A DNA stretch of 64,000 bases from Gerris lacustris (taxonomy: Eukaryota > Arthropoda > Insecta > Hemiptera > Gerridae). The stretch is taken from contig OX578278.1 in assembly GCA_951217055.1 (NCBI GenBank), positions 39,281,115 through 39,345,114 of the forward strand. Direction: 5' to 3'. Made by a program: the position numbers and the translations under genes. Shown piece by piece: positions 48,846 through 60,417 of the stretch (positions within the stretch are counted from its first letter, which is position 1; every line of letters starts with the position of its first letter). Below the pieces are notes generated by a model. It saw nothing but the letters and a program-made list of their open reading frames with translations, had not been told where the DNA came from and made no database searches.

Positions 48846-50423
48846 TAACTAACTGATTTATTATCATTTTTACAAAAAAAAAAAACTCTTATTTTTAATA
48901 CCTATATTTTATTTAATTATTTGAAGTTTGGCGGTATTTTGACAGATGTAAACAAACTTTGACGTCATCAAAATTATCGCACTAATAAATAATTATATTC
49001 ACTTATAACTTTTAAACTAATTAATATAATTTCATCGGGTTTTTTTATATTTGTTCCTTAATTATTTCCGGTTCCAACGATATGCTATAAGTCAAAAACC
49101 TATATGTAATTTTAGTATTATTAACCGTCAAAGTTTAAAAATTCAAAAATTTATAATTTCAAAATGGCGGCCAAAATCAAAATGAAATTTAGTGGGCTTG
49201 TTTGTCATACAGAGAGGTACATTCGAGCCAAATTTCAACTCGATCAGGACCATTGTCGATTTATTACGATTTGTTTAATTTTTGCTGACTCAGCAAACTG
49301 GGTTCAAGATGGCGGAAAAAGTTACACATTTGCTTACATAAATAATTAGAATTTAACAAATTAATATAAATATCAAAAAGCCTCCAAGAAGGAAAACCTT
49401 GAAATATGGTAGTTCACAGTATTTCATTTTTAATTGTAAACCCCTATTTGACACAAAAGAGACATCCAAATAGATACTGTTAACATTAATTATCTAATAC
49501 ATAACATGAAAGTCTAGGATTTTACAATCTATTTATTTATAAGTTTTAATATACAGTTAAATTGTTATTTAAAGTAATTATTACTCTAAGTGTAGACTTT
49601 AAATAATTATTATCTTGCGATAATTTAATATATGTATTAATAACGAGCATTGTAAAAATAAAGAGTACATCTAATCCTGTAATGGGCACTAAAACCATCA
49701 ACAGAGAAATTGAAAAAAAAATTGTCAAATGTTTCTTGCGATATCCTCCCCCGTAAAATTTTAATTGCAATCTCTCATTTGTTCATTTATTAATATTAAT
49801 TAAAATTCTATACATAATTACTGTATTTGTACTTAAATATGATAAAAGCATTATCTCCTTGCTAATCCATTTTGGAGCACAGATTTACAATGAAACATAT
49901 GAAAATATGTTAATATATACACTACACACATAGGGTATAGAGTTTTTGCTAAATGTGTTTCCGATAATGGGATGATGATGTTTTTAGCAGAGGTTACAGT
50001 CCGTGGGAAAGAAAACCAACAACGATTTTGTGTTTAAATGTGTTCTGAAGTTTTCCACGTGTTTGTTAAACGTTAGGTGTAAGGGAATAACGTAGCACTC
50101 GTGAATTCTATGTTTTATACGGTTATGATGTCGAACCAAATAAAAAAATGTTTTTGGGGCTGAAAGTATGCAGGGAGGGGAGAGGGCATTATGCAAATAT
50201 ACCTGTAATATCCCTTCATGTTTCTCTTATAATGTTTCGCATGAAACACACTGGTGGTCTGCTTGTATGTATTAGCACGTTTCAATGTGTACGAACATAA
50301 TTCCAATATCCAATGGGGTAGGAGGTTTAGTAATGCAAATATTTAAAATATGTTATTTAAAAAATGAATCTAGTGTATGATTGAAAAATACGTAGGGTTT
50401 ATAAACATTAATAATATTATATA
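48846..50423. other. Intergenic; ATGGCGG-type repeat near 49163-49320
   Basis: Sequence around 49163 and 49310 (AAATGGCGGCCAAAATC, AAGATGGCGG) resembles words in the Helitron-like element interior. No gene recognised in the rest. Confidence 0.35.
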
Positions 50424-51553
50424 CGGCTGTCCCGGGTCAGGACCGACAAACTTTGGGATGTGATGGTACAGTTAATTTTGAGGAAAAGAGTTCTATACAC
50501 CATGGCCCTATTCTCATTTGTTTTATAGCCATCTCATTTTTAATTTTTTTGTAAAACGTGACTTTGACTAAATAAATTGGTAATATCATCGGAACTAATT
50601 AAGCTAGAAGCATAAATGATATACCACCTGAAAGAGCCTGAAAACTTCTTAAAGATAAATATCGTTCCAGCTATTAAATTTAATTTTTAGTCACACGTTA
50701 ATTCGTTAAAATGTTAAAACATTAAAATGTACATTAAACACAACAGAACATTAAAATGTTAAAATTTAATTAAAAATATAAAACGTTAGAGCTCGTATAA
50801 CTGCTGTATGGTAATAGATAGCTGGGTGCAAAACACCTTAAAGTTGGCACCATTACTAAACTTTAAAACGATACTTTTAAATTTAAAATATTGCAACTTA
50901 AAGTATCTGAAATATTGATGAAATTAAAAAAAAATAATATATACTAACTGTCTGCTGAGATAAGGTTGGGGGAATGGGAAGTGCCCTGAAAATTCAAACT
51001 TCGGGTTATTTTTTTTGTTTCTTTTTCTTTAAGTTGCTCTTGTAAAATAAAACGTTAACGTCATAGTACAGTTATAGTACCCGTTATGTATGTGTTGAAC
51101 CAGTCATGGTACCAGAAATAGTACAGTCATTGTAACGTCATTTTTTTATTTTTTTATTTTTATTTTTTATTCCGGGGGGCTTTTACACCCGAAGACGCAG
51201 GCCACTTAGGGGGGCCCATTGAACAAACCCGGGTTAGGGACCGAAATCTTCACACACTCTCGTGTGAAGATATGGTCGTTAACCATGACTACAACCAGGA
51301 GTGTCATTATCCATTATCATGGTTTCCAGGCCGAAACCTGGTGGCGCCACTCTTTCGAGGAGCTTCCCATTTGTTTAAACAATGCTGGGTGGACATTGAG
51401 CGGGGGGCCTGGTCCGGGAATCGAACCCAGAGCTGCGATCACCTTTTGACCCCGCTCGATGCTGCTTAACTTGCGTTATTACACGGCAAGCGCTCTAGCC
51501 TACGAGCCACCCAGGCCCCATTGTAACGTCATAGTATCTGATGAATCTTAAAT
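50424..51553 (+). repeat. CGGCTGTCCC-ended repeat, copy 1 (interrupted by a SINE)
   Basis: Begins CGGCTGTCCCGGGTCAGG. Its sequence, apart from the SINE at 51141-51518, matches 60418-61067 in reverse complement over about 650-740 bp (CCAACTTTAAGGTGTTTTGC, CATCCCAAAGTTTGTCGGTC, with small gaps). It is probably a non-autonomous transposon of the CAGGGTG-terminus group. Non-coding. Confidence 0.8.
51128..51532 (-). mobile_element. tRNA-derived SINE with 13-bp target duplication
   Basis: Minus-strand element 51141-51518 flanked by direct repeats CATTGTAACGTCA (51128-51140 and 51519-51531; the first base may belong to the SINE end). Its head (51518 downward) has a tRNA-like region with A-box-like GTGGCTCGTAGGCTAGAGCG and B box GGTTCGATTCC (51418-51428). 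A unique body follows, and an A-rich/poly-A tail is seen as the T-run at 51141-51170. The inverted copy at 60.4 kb lacks this insert and gives the empty site. Confidence 0.9.
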
Positions 51554-51621
51554 TGTGTGGCAAAGTACCACTAAATCGATGGTGTTTTGGTGTTTTAAAT
51601 AATGAAGTTATAAAAAACTTA

Positions 51622-52890
51622 TGAAGGGCCGGGGCGAATAACGATGGTAGTCACAATAAAGTTATTTTCCAGAAAACGAAAATGAAATCGTACTCAGAAG
51701 ATACACTAATACTAATTTTTAAAGCTTCGAAAAATTATATTTTAATATTTAGGTTATTACTCTATTAAGTAATGTAATTAGAATTTTAAAAAAAAAAATT
51801 ATCAGAGAAAGAAAAAAATAAAGATTGTTTAAAAATCTAAAATAAAATAAAATATAAGGGTGAAAAACGATGATAGTCACAACTAAATGGTATTTTAGAA
51901 AACAGAGTATTCGAATAAGTACTCAAAAGATACAATAATACTCTTTTTAAAAGCTTCAATAAATTAAATTGTAACACATATGTGATTACTCTATTAGGTG
52001 ATATAATTATCTTTTTTATTTTTTTTTAAACTGTATTATTATATCATGCAAGTACATAAGGAAAAGTAAAAAAAAAAAATTATTAAGGATAATAAAATCT
52101 AAAATGCTGTTAAACATATAAAACGTGGTTGCATTTCTTTTTAGGGTTTCGTTGGTATTCCGTTCCGGTTTCGTTCCAATAACTTTTGAAACAAATAAAA
52201 AGATAAAAACATGCAACTTTGCAGTATTAAAGTGCGTTTTGACGCGCACACGGGTAAAATATTGTAAACTCAAAACTATCATCTGTTCAAATTCAAAATG
52301 GGGGATAGTTCATGTCACGTGATTTATTTTTTAAATTTTGAGTAGGGTATCAAATGAAAGGTATTAAAGAGTAGATTACAAAAATATGTATATATCACCA
52401 TGTTGCGTCCCCCCCCCCCCTCCCAATTTTAACTAATTTCATGTTCACAGTACCAACGAAACTCTATTTATGTGTGGCTCCACGCACAACCATTTTTTCC
52501 GCTCTGCTCTTCTGAATGTTACTAACTAATAGAACTGCAGTTGTAAATTAAATAGAAAACTTGAGTTAATATAAAAACTAACTCCCATTCACTATGATAC
52601 AGAATAGAAACTGCATAGACTTGATAATAAAACTAGGATTTACTGAAACTCCGCCACATCCTATAACAGATAAGTTGGACTATCATCGTTCTACCCCCAA
52701 CTCATGGGACTATCATCATTCGTACCCCTTGGTACTTATTTTAAAAGCGTTTTTTAAGAGGGTAATAATTGTTTTTTCACTTAATTCTTTATATATATAT
52801 CGATAGTTTACCTCAAAAACTAGCAGATAGTATTAATAGTTTATTTTTTTCAAAAAATGGACTATCATCGTTATTCACCCCGGCCCTTCA
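51622..52890. mobile_element. TIR element, 1269 bp, TA duplication, internal subrepeats
   Basis: Termini TGAAGGGCCGGGGCGAATAA and its inverted counterpart (one base differs: GGGGTGAATAA), continuing through CGATGGTAGTC / CGATGATAGTC, flanked by TA. Inside, the subterminal word ACGATGRTAGTCAC recurs near 51870, and GGACTATCATCGTT recurs near 52678, 52708 and 52858. About 51650-51790 and 51870-52010 are tandem diverged copies. There is no transposase frame. Confidence 0.82.
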
Positions 52891-53021
52891 TATTATAGCG
52901 GCAATTTCATTATAAATTTTTCATCTTCACTAGTTAGTGCTGGTTCTGATGTAAGGAAATTTCGATAAATCTATTGGTATCAGCTTATCAAATAAATGGC
53001 CAAAAAGCGACCCTCATAAAA

Positions 53022-53096
53022 TGCAGCGAATCGATACTTAAAAGATGTCAGATGTGTATTAATGAAGGAGGCCACCATTTTGAACACTTATTATAG
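53022..53096 (+). pseudogene. Mariner-like transposase C-terminal scrap
   Basis: The frame reads ...SILKRCQMCINEGGHHFEHLL-stop, the typical terminal HFEHLL of mariner/Tc1-like transposases. Only about 25 residues are readable, and upstream sequence is degenerate. It abuts the 3' end of the large LINE. Confidence 0.55.
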
Positions 53097-53203
53097 TAAG
53101 ACCTCATGTGGGGATCCAAAGAGCAAACCCGGTTTAATAGTCCATCCTATAGTACCCTATCCTCTTAGCAAGCTCACAGACCCACAGAAAGTGAGCACCT
53201 TGT

Positions 53204-54571
53204 TTAGGGAAGTAACTTAAGTTCTTCAATTGGCAGGATGGTTAAGCCAAAGATTCTCCACCTCAGGTGTGTTAATGCAGGACAGCTGCTAATAAGATGA
53301 GAAGGGGTTTCATCCTCTTCCTCGCACAGCCTGCACACTGGGCTTTCTGCTAGGCCAAGCAGATGTAGATGTCGATTTAGCCTACAGTGTCCAGTAAGAA
53401 ATCCTGTCAAAAGATGACAGGATTGTTTTTTGAGCGAGAGCAGCGATCTGGTAAGATGCTGAGATGGTTCCCGGATCATCATTTTAGATTTGCGCATACC
53501 TGAAGCAGTGTTCCATATTCTTTTCATATCTAGCCTCATAAATGTCCATATGGAATTTTTCACTCCACAACGTGGCACGCCAACAACTGGTTCTGGTGTA
53601 ATTGGGGTCGAATTGGAACCCGTTTTAGCTAACTGGTCAGCAATCTCATTCCCCTCAATGCCACAATGTCCAGGAACCCATATCAGTTGTACCTTGTTAA
53701 GTTGTCCAAGAGTGTTAAGATAGCTTTTGCACTCAGCAACCAGCTTAGATGTATACCTTGGTGTAACCAGTGCTTTAATCGCTGCCTGGCTGTCAGAGTA
53801 GATTCTGATTTGTCTGTTAAAGATTTTATTATTCAGGATAATTTGAGAACAGGCCAAAATTGCATATATCTCTGCCTGAAATACAGTGGCATATTTGCCT
53901 AAGCTCACACTAAGCTCATATTGGGGTTCTGCACAGAAAACCCCAGCCCCTGATAATTCATTGATTCGGGACCCGTCGGTGAACCACATGTCTGTTCCTG
54001 GTGGCATTTGAGGATCATCTCCAGGTTCCCAGTCTTGTCTTGAAGGAAGTAGATACTCCCAGCTAATGTCAAAATCCCACTGTGGTATCATAGAGTCCTG
54101 TAACATAACTACTTCTGGGCAGATTTCTGTGATAGAATTCCATATTATACTGTGCCCTATACTGTCACATCCCATCCATAAACCAGCACAGTGCAGGCGA
54201 TATGAAGCTAGCATAGCATCGTACTTCAGGTATATTTCTAAAGGTGGTAAGCATAGCATAGCCTCAAGTGCCAGGGTTGGTGTAGTTTTCATTGCTCCTA
54301 GTATACCAACACAAGCCGTTCTTTGAAGGAGCTGAAGTGATTTCTTTTCAGTTCCTATCGATATCCTTGGCCACCAGACAACACATGCATAGGAAAGAAT
54401 TGGTCTTACCATGGCAGTAAAGATCCAGTGCAGTACTTTAGGTTGTAATCCCCAGGTGGGACCAATGGCCTTCTGGCATACCCAAAAGGCCGCCATTGTC
54501 TTATTCAGCTTCGCTTCAAGATGAAGTTTCCAGGTCAGTTTTTTATCCAAAATTACACCTAGATATTTTAC
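53204..54571 (-). pseudogene. LINE ORF2, RT thumb, RNase H and Cys/His tail
   Basis: Continues the same frame after the TAA. RT thumb region (KYLGVILDKKLTW, ..RPILSYACVVW), then an RNase H domain with all four acidic catalytic positions visible: D in WFTDGSR, E in FQAEIYAI, D in IYSDSQAA and D in GNEIADQLA, plus the HCG of WVPGHCG. The C-terminus has CRLCEEEDETPSHLISSCP, a Cys/His cluster typical of LINE ORF2 tails. Stop at 53204. The first Met of this piece is not a true start. Confidence 0.92.
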
Positions 54572-55734
54572 TTAGTCTGCGAGGTTAAGCTTCTTACCAC
54601 TTAGCATAAGTTCTGTACTTCCCTCCACTTTTCTTTTCCTTGTAAATAGTGTCACCACTGTTTTTTCGGGATTAACTCCGAGGCCGTGATTATAACACCA
54701 TCTTTCAACAGTGTGAAGAGCTCTTTGTGCCAGCTCAAATACTGTGGTAGTGAACTTGCATTGAACCAGAACTGCTACGTCATCTGCATAAGCTTGAATG
54801 TAAATCCTATCTTTCAGAATAAGCTTTATGAGACTATCCACCACAAGGCACCAAAGTAACGGTGAAAGAACTCCTCCTTGTGGACAGCCTCTCCTTATAG
54901 CAACTTTTATACTGTGTCCATTTCTCTCAACTTTAGCTAGTCTAAGAGATAGCATTGATCTGATCCATGCCACTATAACTGGGTGAACACCATTTTCAGA
55001 AGCAGCTTGGCTGATAGATTCAACAGAAACACAATTAAAAGCCCCTTCGATGTCCATGAAGAGCCCCAGCATCAGCTGTTGCTTGTTGAGGGCTCTTTCG
55101 ATTTTGCAGACCAAATGGTGAAGAGCTGCCTCACAAGATTTTCCTGCTTGATATGAATACTGCTGCTTGCTTAATGGTATGGTCATGTTGTCCCTAATCC
55201 ACCTATCCACCAGCCTTTCCAAGGTCTTTAAAAAGAACGAAGTAAGACTGATGGGTCTGTAAGATTTAGGAAGAGTAAAATCAGGTTTGCCCTGTTTTGG
55301 TATAAAAACAATGCGCACCTCCCTCCAGGAGCTCGGGATAGTTCCTTGAGAAAGGAAGGTTCGATAGATCTTAACTAAATCGTCAATTATCAGATCCAGG
55401 CCTTGTTGGAGCATTATTGGCATAATCCCATCACAACCAGGAGATTTAAATGCGGCAAAGCTTTTCACTGAAAATTCTACCTTATGGTTTGTAATGATAT
55501 TGTCTGCTAAGGCTTGAGCTCCTTCCACAGGTAGATCCGTGGGAGAATCAGATATTTCAATGTTCTCACTTATATCGGAGCCTGGCATATGGGTATTTAC
55601 CAGATATCTAAGGGCCTCCTCCTCTGAAGAAGTAAATGTGCCTCCAGTAAGCAGTAAGGGACCACTACACATATCTGTCGGAGCTTTGGAGAGAATGCGA
55701 TGAAATCTGGCCGCCGCGCCGGAGCTATTCCCCC
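54572..55734 (-). pseudogene. LINE ORF2, reverse transcriptase
   Basis: Reverse-transcriptase domain with all main blocks: AFKSPGCDGI, VFIPKQGK, YRPISLTSF, a catalytic aspartate in LFMDIEGAFN, GCPQGGVLSPLLW and the AYADDVAVL catalytic box. It makes cDNA at the nicked chromosomal target. The frame is open for about 390 residues until a TAA at 54572, immediately before VKYLGV, a conserved block. The stop lies inside the domain-C-terminal region, so the polymerase would be cut from RNase H. Confidence 0.92.
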
Positions 55735-56816
55735 AATATCTGCACAGTAGGCTCGCCAAGCATCCCTCTTAGCTTTTTTGATTTGTGCCTTGTATTTTCT
55801 ACGGACGGACTTATATTCCTCCCACAGCTCTGGCAAATTATTTCTTTTTGCTTTGTTTAGGATTCTGTTAACCTGTCTTCTAAGAGATTCTACTTTATGA
55901 GTCCACCAAGGTGTTGAGAACCTTTGGGAACGGACTTTTAATGGACAACTAGTTTCATACGCTGTACTTATGGCTTTTGTAAGTGCTTGTACGTAGTCCT
56001 CAGTTTCTTTAAGTCCGTTGGGACAGTGTCCTAATTTGTCGAGTTCTTCTTTGAGCACCTTTCGATAGATGACCCAATCGGTGGTTCTAATGTTCCTGAA
56101 TCGAATCTCTTGTGGAGGGGGAACTTTTATCATAAATAGGATGTGCCTATGGTCTGATAGAGATTCATCCTGAATAACATTCCAATCCTTAACACATGTT
56201 AGTAAATCTTCTGTGCAGAAAGATATGTCGATCACTTCTTTTCTTCTTGCTGTGAAATAAGTAGGGACAGCTCCGTTATTAAGGCCAAAAAGCTGTGTGC
56301 TAGATAAAAATTCGAGTAAGGCTGCACCTCTAGGGTTAGTGTCAGTGCTACCCCATACTAAATTATGCGCATTAGCATCAGCACCTACTAGAAGGGAAAA
56401 CTTATTTGCTGTGCAGAAGCGGACTAGATCCACAAAGCAAGATGGAGGGGGCAGATCCATAGAGTCGTAGGGCAAATAAAGTGAACAAACTATAATGTCT
56501 CGCTTCTCATGCCCCAGCAGACTCCCTTTAAGCTTTACTGCCACCATATCCCTTCGGCAAAACTCCGGTATAAGGGTCGCATTAATGTTCCTAGTTATAA
56601 TACAGGCACGCGGAACCTCACTATCTGTAGAATAGAAAATAGTACCCCCTGAAATTCCCAAACACCTATAAGTCCCTTATTTACATACGGTTCTTGAATT
56701 AGGCCAACATTTGCACTTACATCTAGAAATTTCTTACAAAAAACTGTGCTAGCAGCACCCCCGTGCTGAATGTTGGCCTGTAAAAACTTAATTCTATTAT
56801 TAAACCTAACACTCAT
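55735..56816 (-). pseudogene. LINE ORF2, endonuclease and linker
   Basis: The N-terminal part of ORF2 opens with LQANIQHGGAA (the N of the active site), followed by IQEPYV (catalytic E), GADANAHNLVWGS (D and N) and SDHRHI (D and H): the apurinic-endonuclease fold that nicks target DNA. A single-base frameshift near 56660-56668 separates the first 50 or so residues from the rest. After the domain comes a basic linker rich in Arg/Lys (KVESLRRQVNRILNKAKR). The segment ends at a second frameshift in a C-run on the plus strand (55730-55734). Confidence 0.88.
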
Positions 56817-56818
56817 TA
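56814..56818 (-). promoter_or_regulatory. TAATG ORF1 stop / ORF2 start overlap
   Basis: The last codon of ORF1 (TAA) shares its final A with the ATG of ORF2. UAAUG overlaps of this kind support translation of ORF2 by termination-reinitiation in the silkworm LINE SART1. This copy suggests the same coupling in its active relatives. Confidence 0.75.
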
Positions 56819-58077
56819 TGGGGAGAAAAACGTTTCGGGCTCAATATCCTCCTCTCTTACTATTATTCCTTTAACCCCCTCTTTTGTTTTCTTCCTTTCC
56901 ATATAAGAAGAGTCCGAGTCGTCTGATTCCTCACGTGGTCGAATTCTTGATGTGATATCTTCTGCTGCTGGAGCTGAACTGGCAGTGGGAAGATCTTCTC
57001 GGTGATTCATACTTCTGGCTCTATTTGCTGCCTGACGTTTTATTTCATTTTTATATTCTGGGCATTTTGTGTCTGTAATGCTGTGCTGAAAAGGGCGACC
57101 TTTCTCTAGACAGTAGGTAGACAGGTAGGCCCCTCATTGGCTTTAGGGCATTCCTTTTTCCAGTGGCCAATAGCTGAGCAGTGAGTACACGCTTGAGCTA
57201 CTTCTTTACACTGGAATTTGTGATGACCCATCCTCAAACAGCGCCAGCATCTTGCCGTCCAGACGTGGTTCTTAATTGCAAGTCGAGACCACTCTATCCT
57301 CACATACCCCGCTTTTAGTAGTCTCTCCTTCATTTCAGTAGGGAGCTCAACCACCCAACGAACAAATTTTCCTCCTTTTATCCATCCACAAGGTATACTA
57401 TATCTTAGGAATACCTTGCTTTTAAATGCTTCCTCACTATAGAAATTAAGCAAATTTTTTTCCCACAGTTCATTTAATATGTCTTCCTGTGAGACATCTA
57501 TGTATATTCCAACTAAATCTACGGCCTCTCCAGGCATTGTTGGTAGTGCAGCCTTAAGGCCAAGTTCGCTTAGCCTTTCACAATGAAGAAGTTTATCTCT
57601 GCCTTCACTTGAAGAGCATTCGAGGGCATAAGCAATGCCTTTGATTTTACTCCTCATACCAACAACATCGATGTGCTTTATTAGAGGTCTAAGCTTTTCC
57701 ATCAACACATGTCTTAGTACCTCAAGGCTTTTGATGGTAGATTCGTTTACTGGGCTTATTACTACTGTCCTCCTCAAGTCCATGGGTGGTGAGACTTCCT
57801 TGATCTTTATTGAGGGCTCGTATTCCACCTTATTTCCTCCTAGTAAGGATTTAGATGGCCTAGTCTTGGAAGTCTTGTTTTTACCCTTCCCTTTCTTTGT
57901 CTCCCACTTATTTTCTTTTGCTCCATCTTCAGGCGTAGCTATTACCGTTGCGTTGTCATCTGATTGAAGGTTGTCTTTTACTACGCTTGCGAAAGACACC
58001 TTTTTAGGTAGACTGAAATTTGTTTCCAGACTCCGTTTTACAGGGACTGGTTCAGCGACCTGATTACTTGGAGTCAT
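56816..58077 (-). pseudogene. LINE ORF1, gag-like zinc-knuckle segment
   Basis: The frame from 58077 gives 323 residues: a Lys-rich linker, a globular RNA-binding-like domain at about 90-250, then tandem CCHC knuckles (CWRCLRMGHHKFQC and CTHCSAIGHWKKEC) at about 281-316, as in R1/I-type ORF1 proteins that bind element RNA. Close behind, near 57106-57115, a short imperfect repeat (CTACCTGTCTACCTACTGTC) has shifted the frame. The remainder continues in another frame with further Cys/His residues, and ends in an acidic/Ser tail with stop TAA at 56816-56818 overlapping the ORF2 ATG. Confidence 0.85.
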
Positions 58078-58374
58078 GATTTCAGCTGCGGTAGGAAGTC
58101 AAGACTTAGGTATCTCTTTAACCTTGCCAGATGTTTTTGAATTTATTATTCCTCTCGCTTTCATGAGAGCTATTGAGAGATCACTTGTGGCCTGCCGGGC
58201 AATAGCAAGTTCTGTCAAGAGGGTGTATGTATCATTCCTCTCTAATTTTGAGCTTTCAGAGAGACCTAACTCTCTGACCTTTAGGTCCAATCTTTCTAGA
58301 GCGTCATACGCAGTTTTGACAGTAGCACTACCAAAATCTTCTTCTCTCCAATAGCTACTGCTTCTCTCTAATGC
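58078..58374 (-). pseudogene. LINE ORF1, middle segment
   Basis: Same frame as the preceding segment, lying between the TAA at 58375-58377 and the following ATG at 58077, with a TGA at 58099-58101. It encodes about 90 residues of helical, charged sequence (ALERLDLKVRELG, LAIARQATSDLSIALMKA). Continuity of frame across both stops argues for nonsense mutations within a single ancestral ORF1. Confidence 0.65.
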
Positions 58375-59496
58375 TTATTTACTTGGCTTCTTCTTGCGCG
58401 GAGCTCCTCCTTTCATCCTTAATGGCCTATGAGGTTTCTCTTCATCCGAGCTTGATGAGCTAGTAGAAGATATTGACTCACTAGATTCTGTAGACTCCCG
58501 GATAAACTGGGCAGTTTGGCTCGGAGTCATTTTCCTTGGTAAAGGTGTTGGTATCTCCTCATTCTTTTCATGTCTCTGGTCACCCTCTAAAAGTTTCTCC
58601 TCTTTAGAGAAAGCCACCACGATTTCTCCTGCACTGACTTTCCGTATCACCTCTAGGTCTGATTTTCTTCTGTCCTCCAAGGCTCTGATTTCCCGTTTGG
58701 CCAGGTTTCTTAATTCCTTAGCCTCCTCTTTTGTTTTTTTATTTTTTAGTTGGTCTAAATTAGACCTTACTCGGGAAATCCTCTGTGTGTACAGTTTCTT
58801 CACTTGTTTTCTCCACTTCCTACAAGCTAGAATCCTTTGTTTGGCCTTCCCCAACTCTATCCAGCCTTTAACTACCTCAGCCTTTCCTTCAATGGATAGT
58901 TCGGTTTTCTTTGTATGAACTGGAGCAAGTGCCTCTATCAGATCGGGTAGAAATCCATCATTTGGCACAGATTTAATGTGCACCACATGCGGTTTTATTT
59001 CACCTTTTACAGCTTTTTTTCCCTGCCCTAACGAGGACACTAAAGCCAAGTCCCCTAGCGTTTTAGCAAAAACACCTGCCATAATTCCTTTCTCCATTGT
59101 TAAAGGTTCTGCCCTTTTTGTCCGATCTTCTGTATTGGTGGAAGCGTCGTTTAGCCCAGGGCCCTTCCCACATTCATTAGGCTCCCACCAATAACTGGAG
59201 TTTAGACTCTGACTTGAATTTGTCCTGGCGTAACGACGGTCCCATTCTCCGAATAGCTCGGACCAGTCTCTGCTTGTAGCTGAACCTGACCTAGGTAAGG
59301 ACGTGGAGCTTGTGGATCCTGACCTTAATCCCTCAGATGGGTCAGGCATTGATGCTTGAGTAGGCCAGCTTATCCCGCTAAAAGATGTTCCTGCAACGCT
59401 CTGCGGTGGTTTCAACTCACTCCAGTGAAACTTTGCCCAAGGATCAGTCCAGTATCTTGTCTTTATCTCCTCGTTCCTGTTTAAGGGGATAGACAT
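58375..59496 (-). pseudogene. LINE ORF1, N-terminal segment
   Basis: From ATG at 59496, 373 residues to a TAA at 58375-58377. It contains a Trp-rich start (RYWTDPWAKFHW), Ser/Thr-rich low-complexity stretches, a highly charged predicted coiled coil at about 215-290 (KAKQRILACRKWRKQ, RNLAKREIRALEDRR) and a Ser-rich acidic then Lys-rich C-terminus (SSSSSDEEK, APRKKKPSK). No known enzymatic domain. After the stop the same frame stays open, so this is probably the front of one long ORF1 and not a separate gene, though an independent short ORF cannot be excluded. Confidence 0.7.
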
Positions 59497-59520
59497 AACC
59501 CTTAGCTAAACTTTGAAGAG

Positions 59521-60417
59521 CCACTAGAACAGCTAGGAATCAAACTGCCAAAGATGTAAATAAAAAATAGAGTGTAAAGAGATATTATTTAGTCAAAATA
59601 AAATATTATATTAGCCCATACATAAGAAAAGTGTTTATGATTATAACAAAAATATTACATCATAAATCCTGAAGAAAAATAAATAAAAAAATAAACAAAT
59701 AAATAAATAAAAATAAAAAATAAACTAAAACACTAAATGAGGGAGAAAAAAAAATAAATAAAAAATAATAATGATATGAGGAATATATACATATTATATA
59801 AATAATAATGTAAAGTCAGCTTTACGTTAAAAATCTCAAGAAGAAAAAAAATCAAATAAATAAACAATATATATATATATATAGATATATATATAATTAT
59901 ATAAAAGAATAGATTTAAATTATCTAAGGCATTTTATTTAGTTGTCCAATGGTTTATTATTGCTGAGCAAAGCAAAACACAGAGAAAGGCGAGAACAGAG
60001 AGCTGAGAGCTGGAATTAGGTGACCAGTCCAATGGCACCAGCATGTCTAACTAAATATTTATTTAAATAAAGTAAATATATAATAAGTATTTATATATAT
60101 ATAATCATATGTAAAATCCCTTAGTCAGTCAGATCCTAAGAGCCAAATTTTATTTCCAAGTTTTTCTTTACCTTGATGTCTGCTTTGTAGTTAGTCCTGA
60201 GTTATCCAAATCTTGATGTAGAGAGTAGAAATAACTTCATTCGTAATTATCTACTTAAATAAACTTGTCACTTGTTAAGTCTGCACTAAAACAGCACTAA
60301 TAATAAACTAATAGATAAACAATTGTCTGCATATAAAAATTAGCCACTTTAGTCCAAACAAATCACAAATATCCAATCACTATAGCTCTATTTTCAACAC
60401 ACCCTTAATACATCATA
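59521..60417. other. Intergenic, AT-rich, possible LINE 5' flank
   Basis: AAATA-rich low-complexity sequence and a short TA/TAGA run at 59869-59892. It may include LINE 5' UTR next to 59520; no gene recognised. Confidence 0.4.

Larger units (their letters stand above)
53097..59520 (-). mobile_element. Near full-length LINE with RNase H (I/LOA/R1 group)
   Basis: A 6.4-kb non-LTR retrotransposon on the minus strand. ORF1 (59496-56816) encodes a gag-like zinc-knuckle protein. ORF2 (56816-53204) encodes apurinic-type endonuclease, reverse transcriptase, RNase H and a terminal Cys/His cluster. ORF1 and ORF2 overlap by one base as TAATG. The presence of RNase H with CCHC ORF1 fits the I, LOA or R1-related clades; the exact clade needs a tree. 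Lesions: two in-frame stops and one frameshift in ORF1, two frameshifts and one stop in ORF2. The 3' end is placed at about 53097 and the 5' end at about 59520. No target duplication was recognised. Confidence 0.9.
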
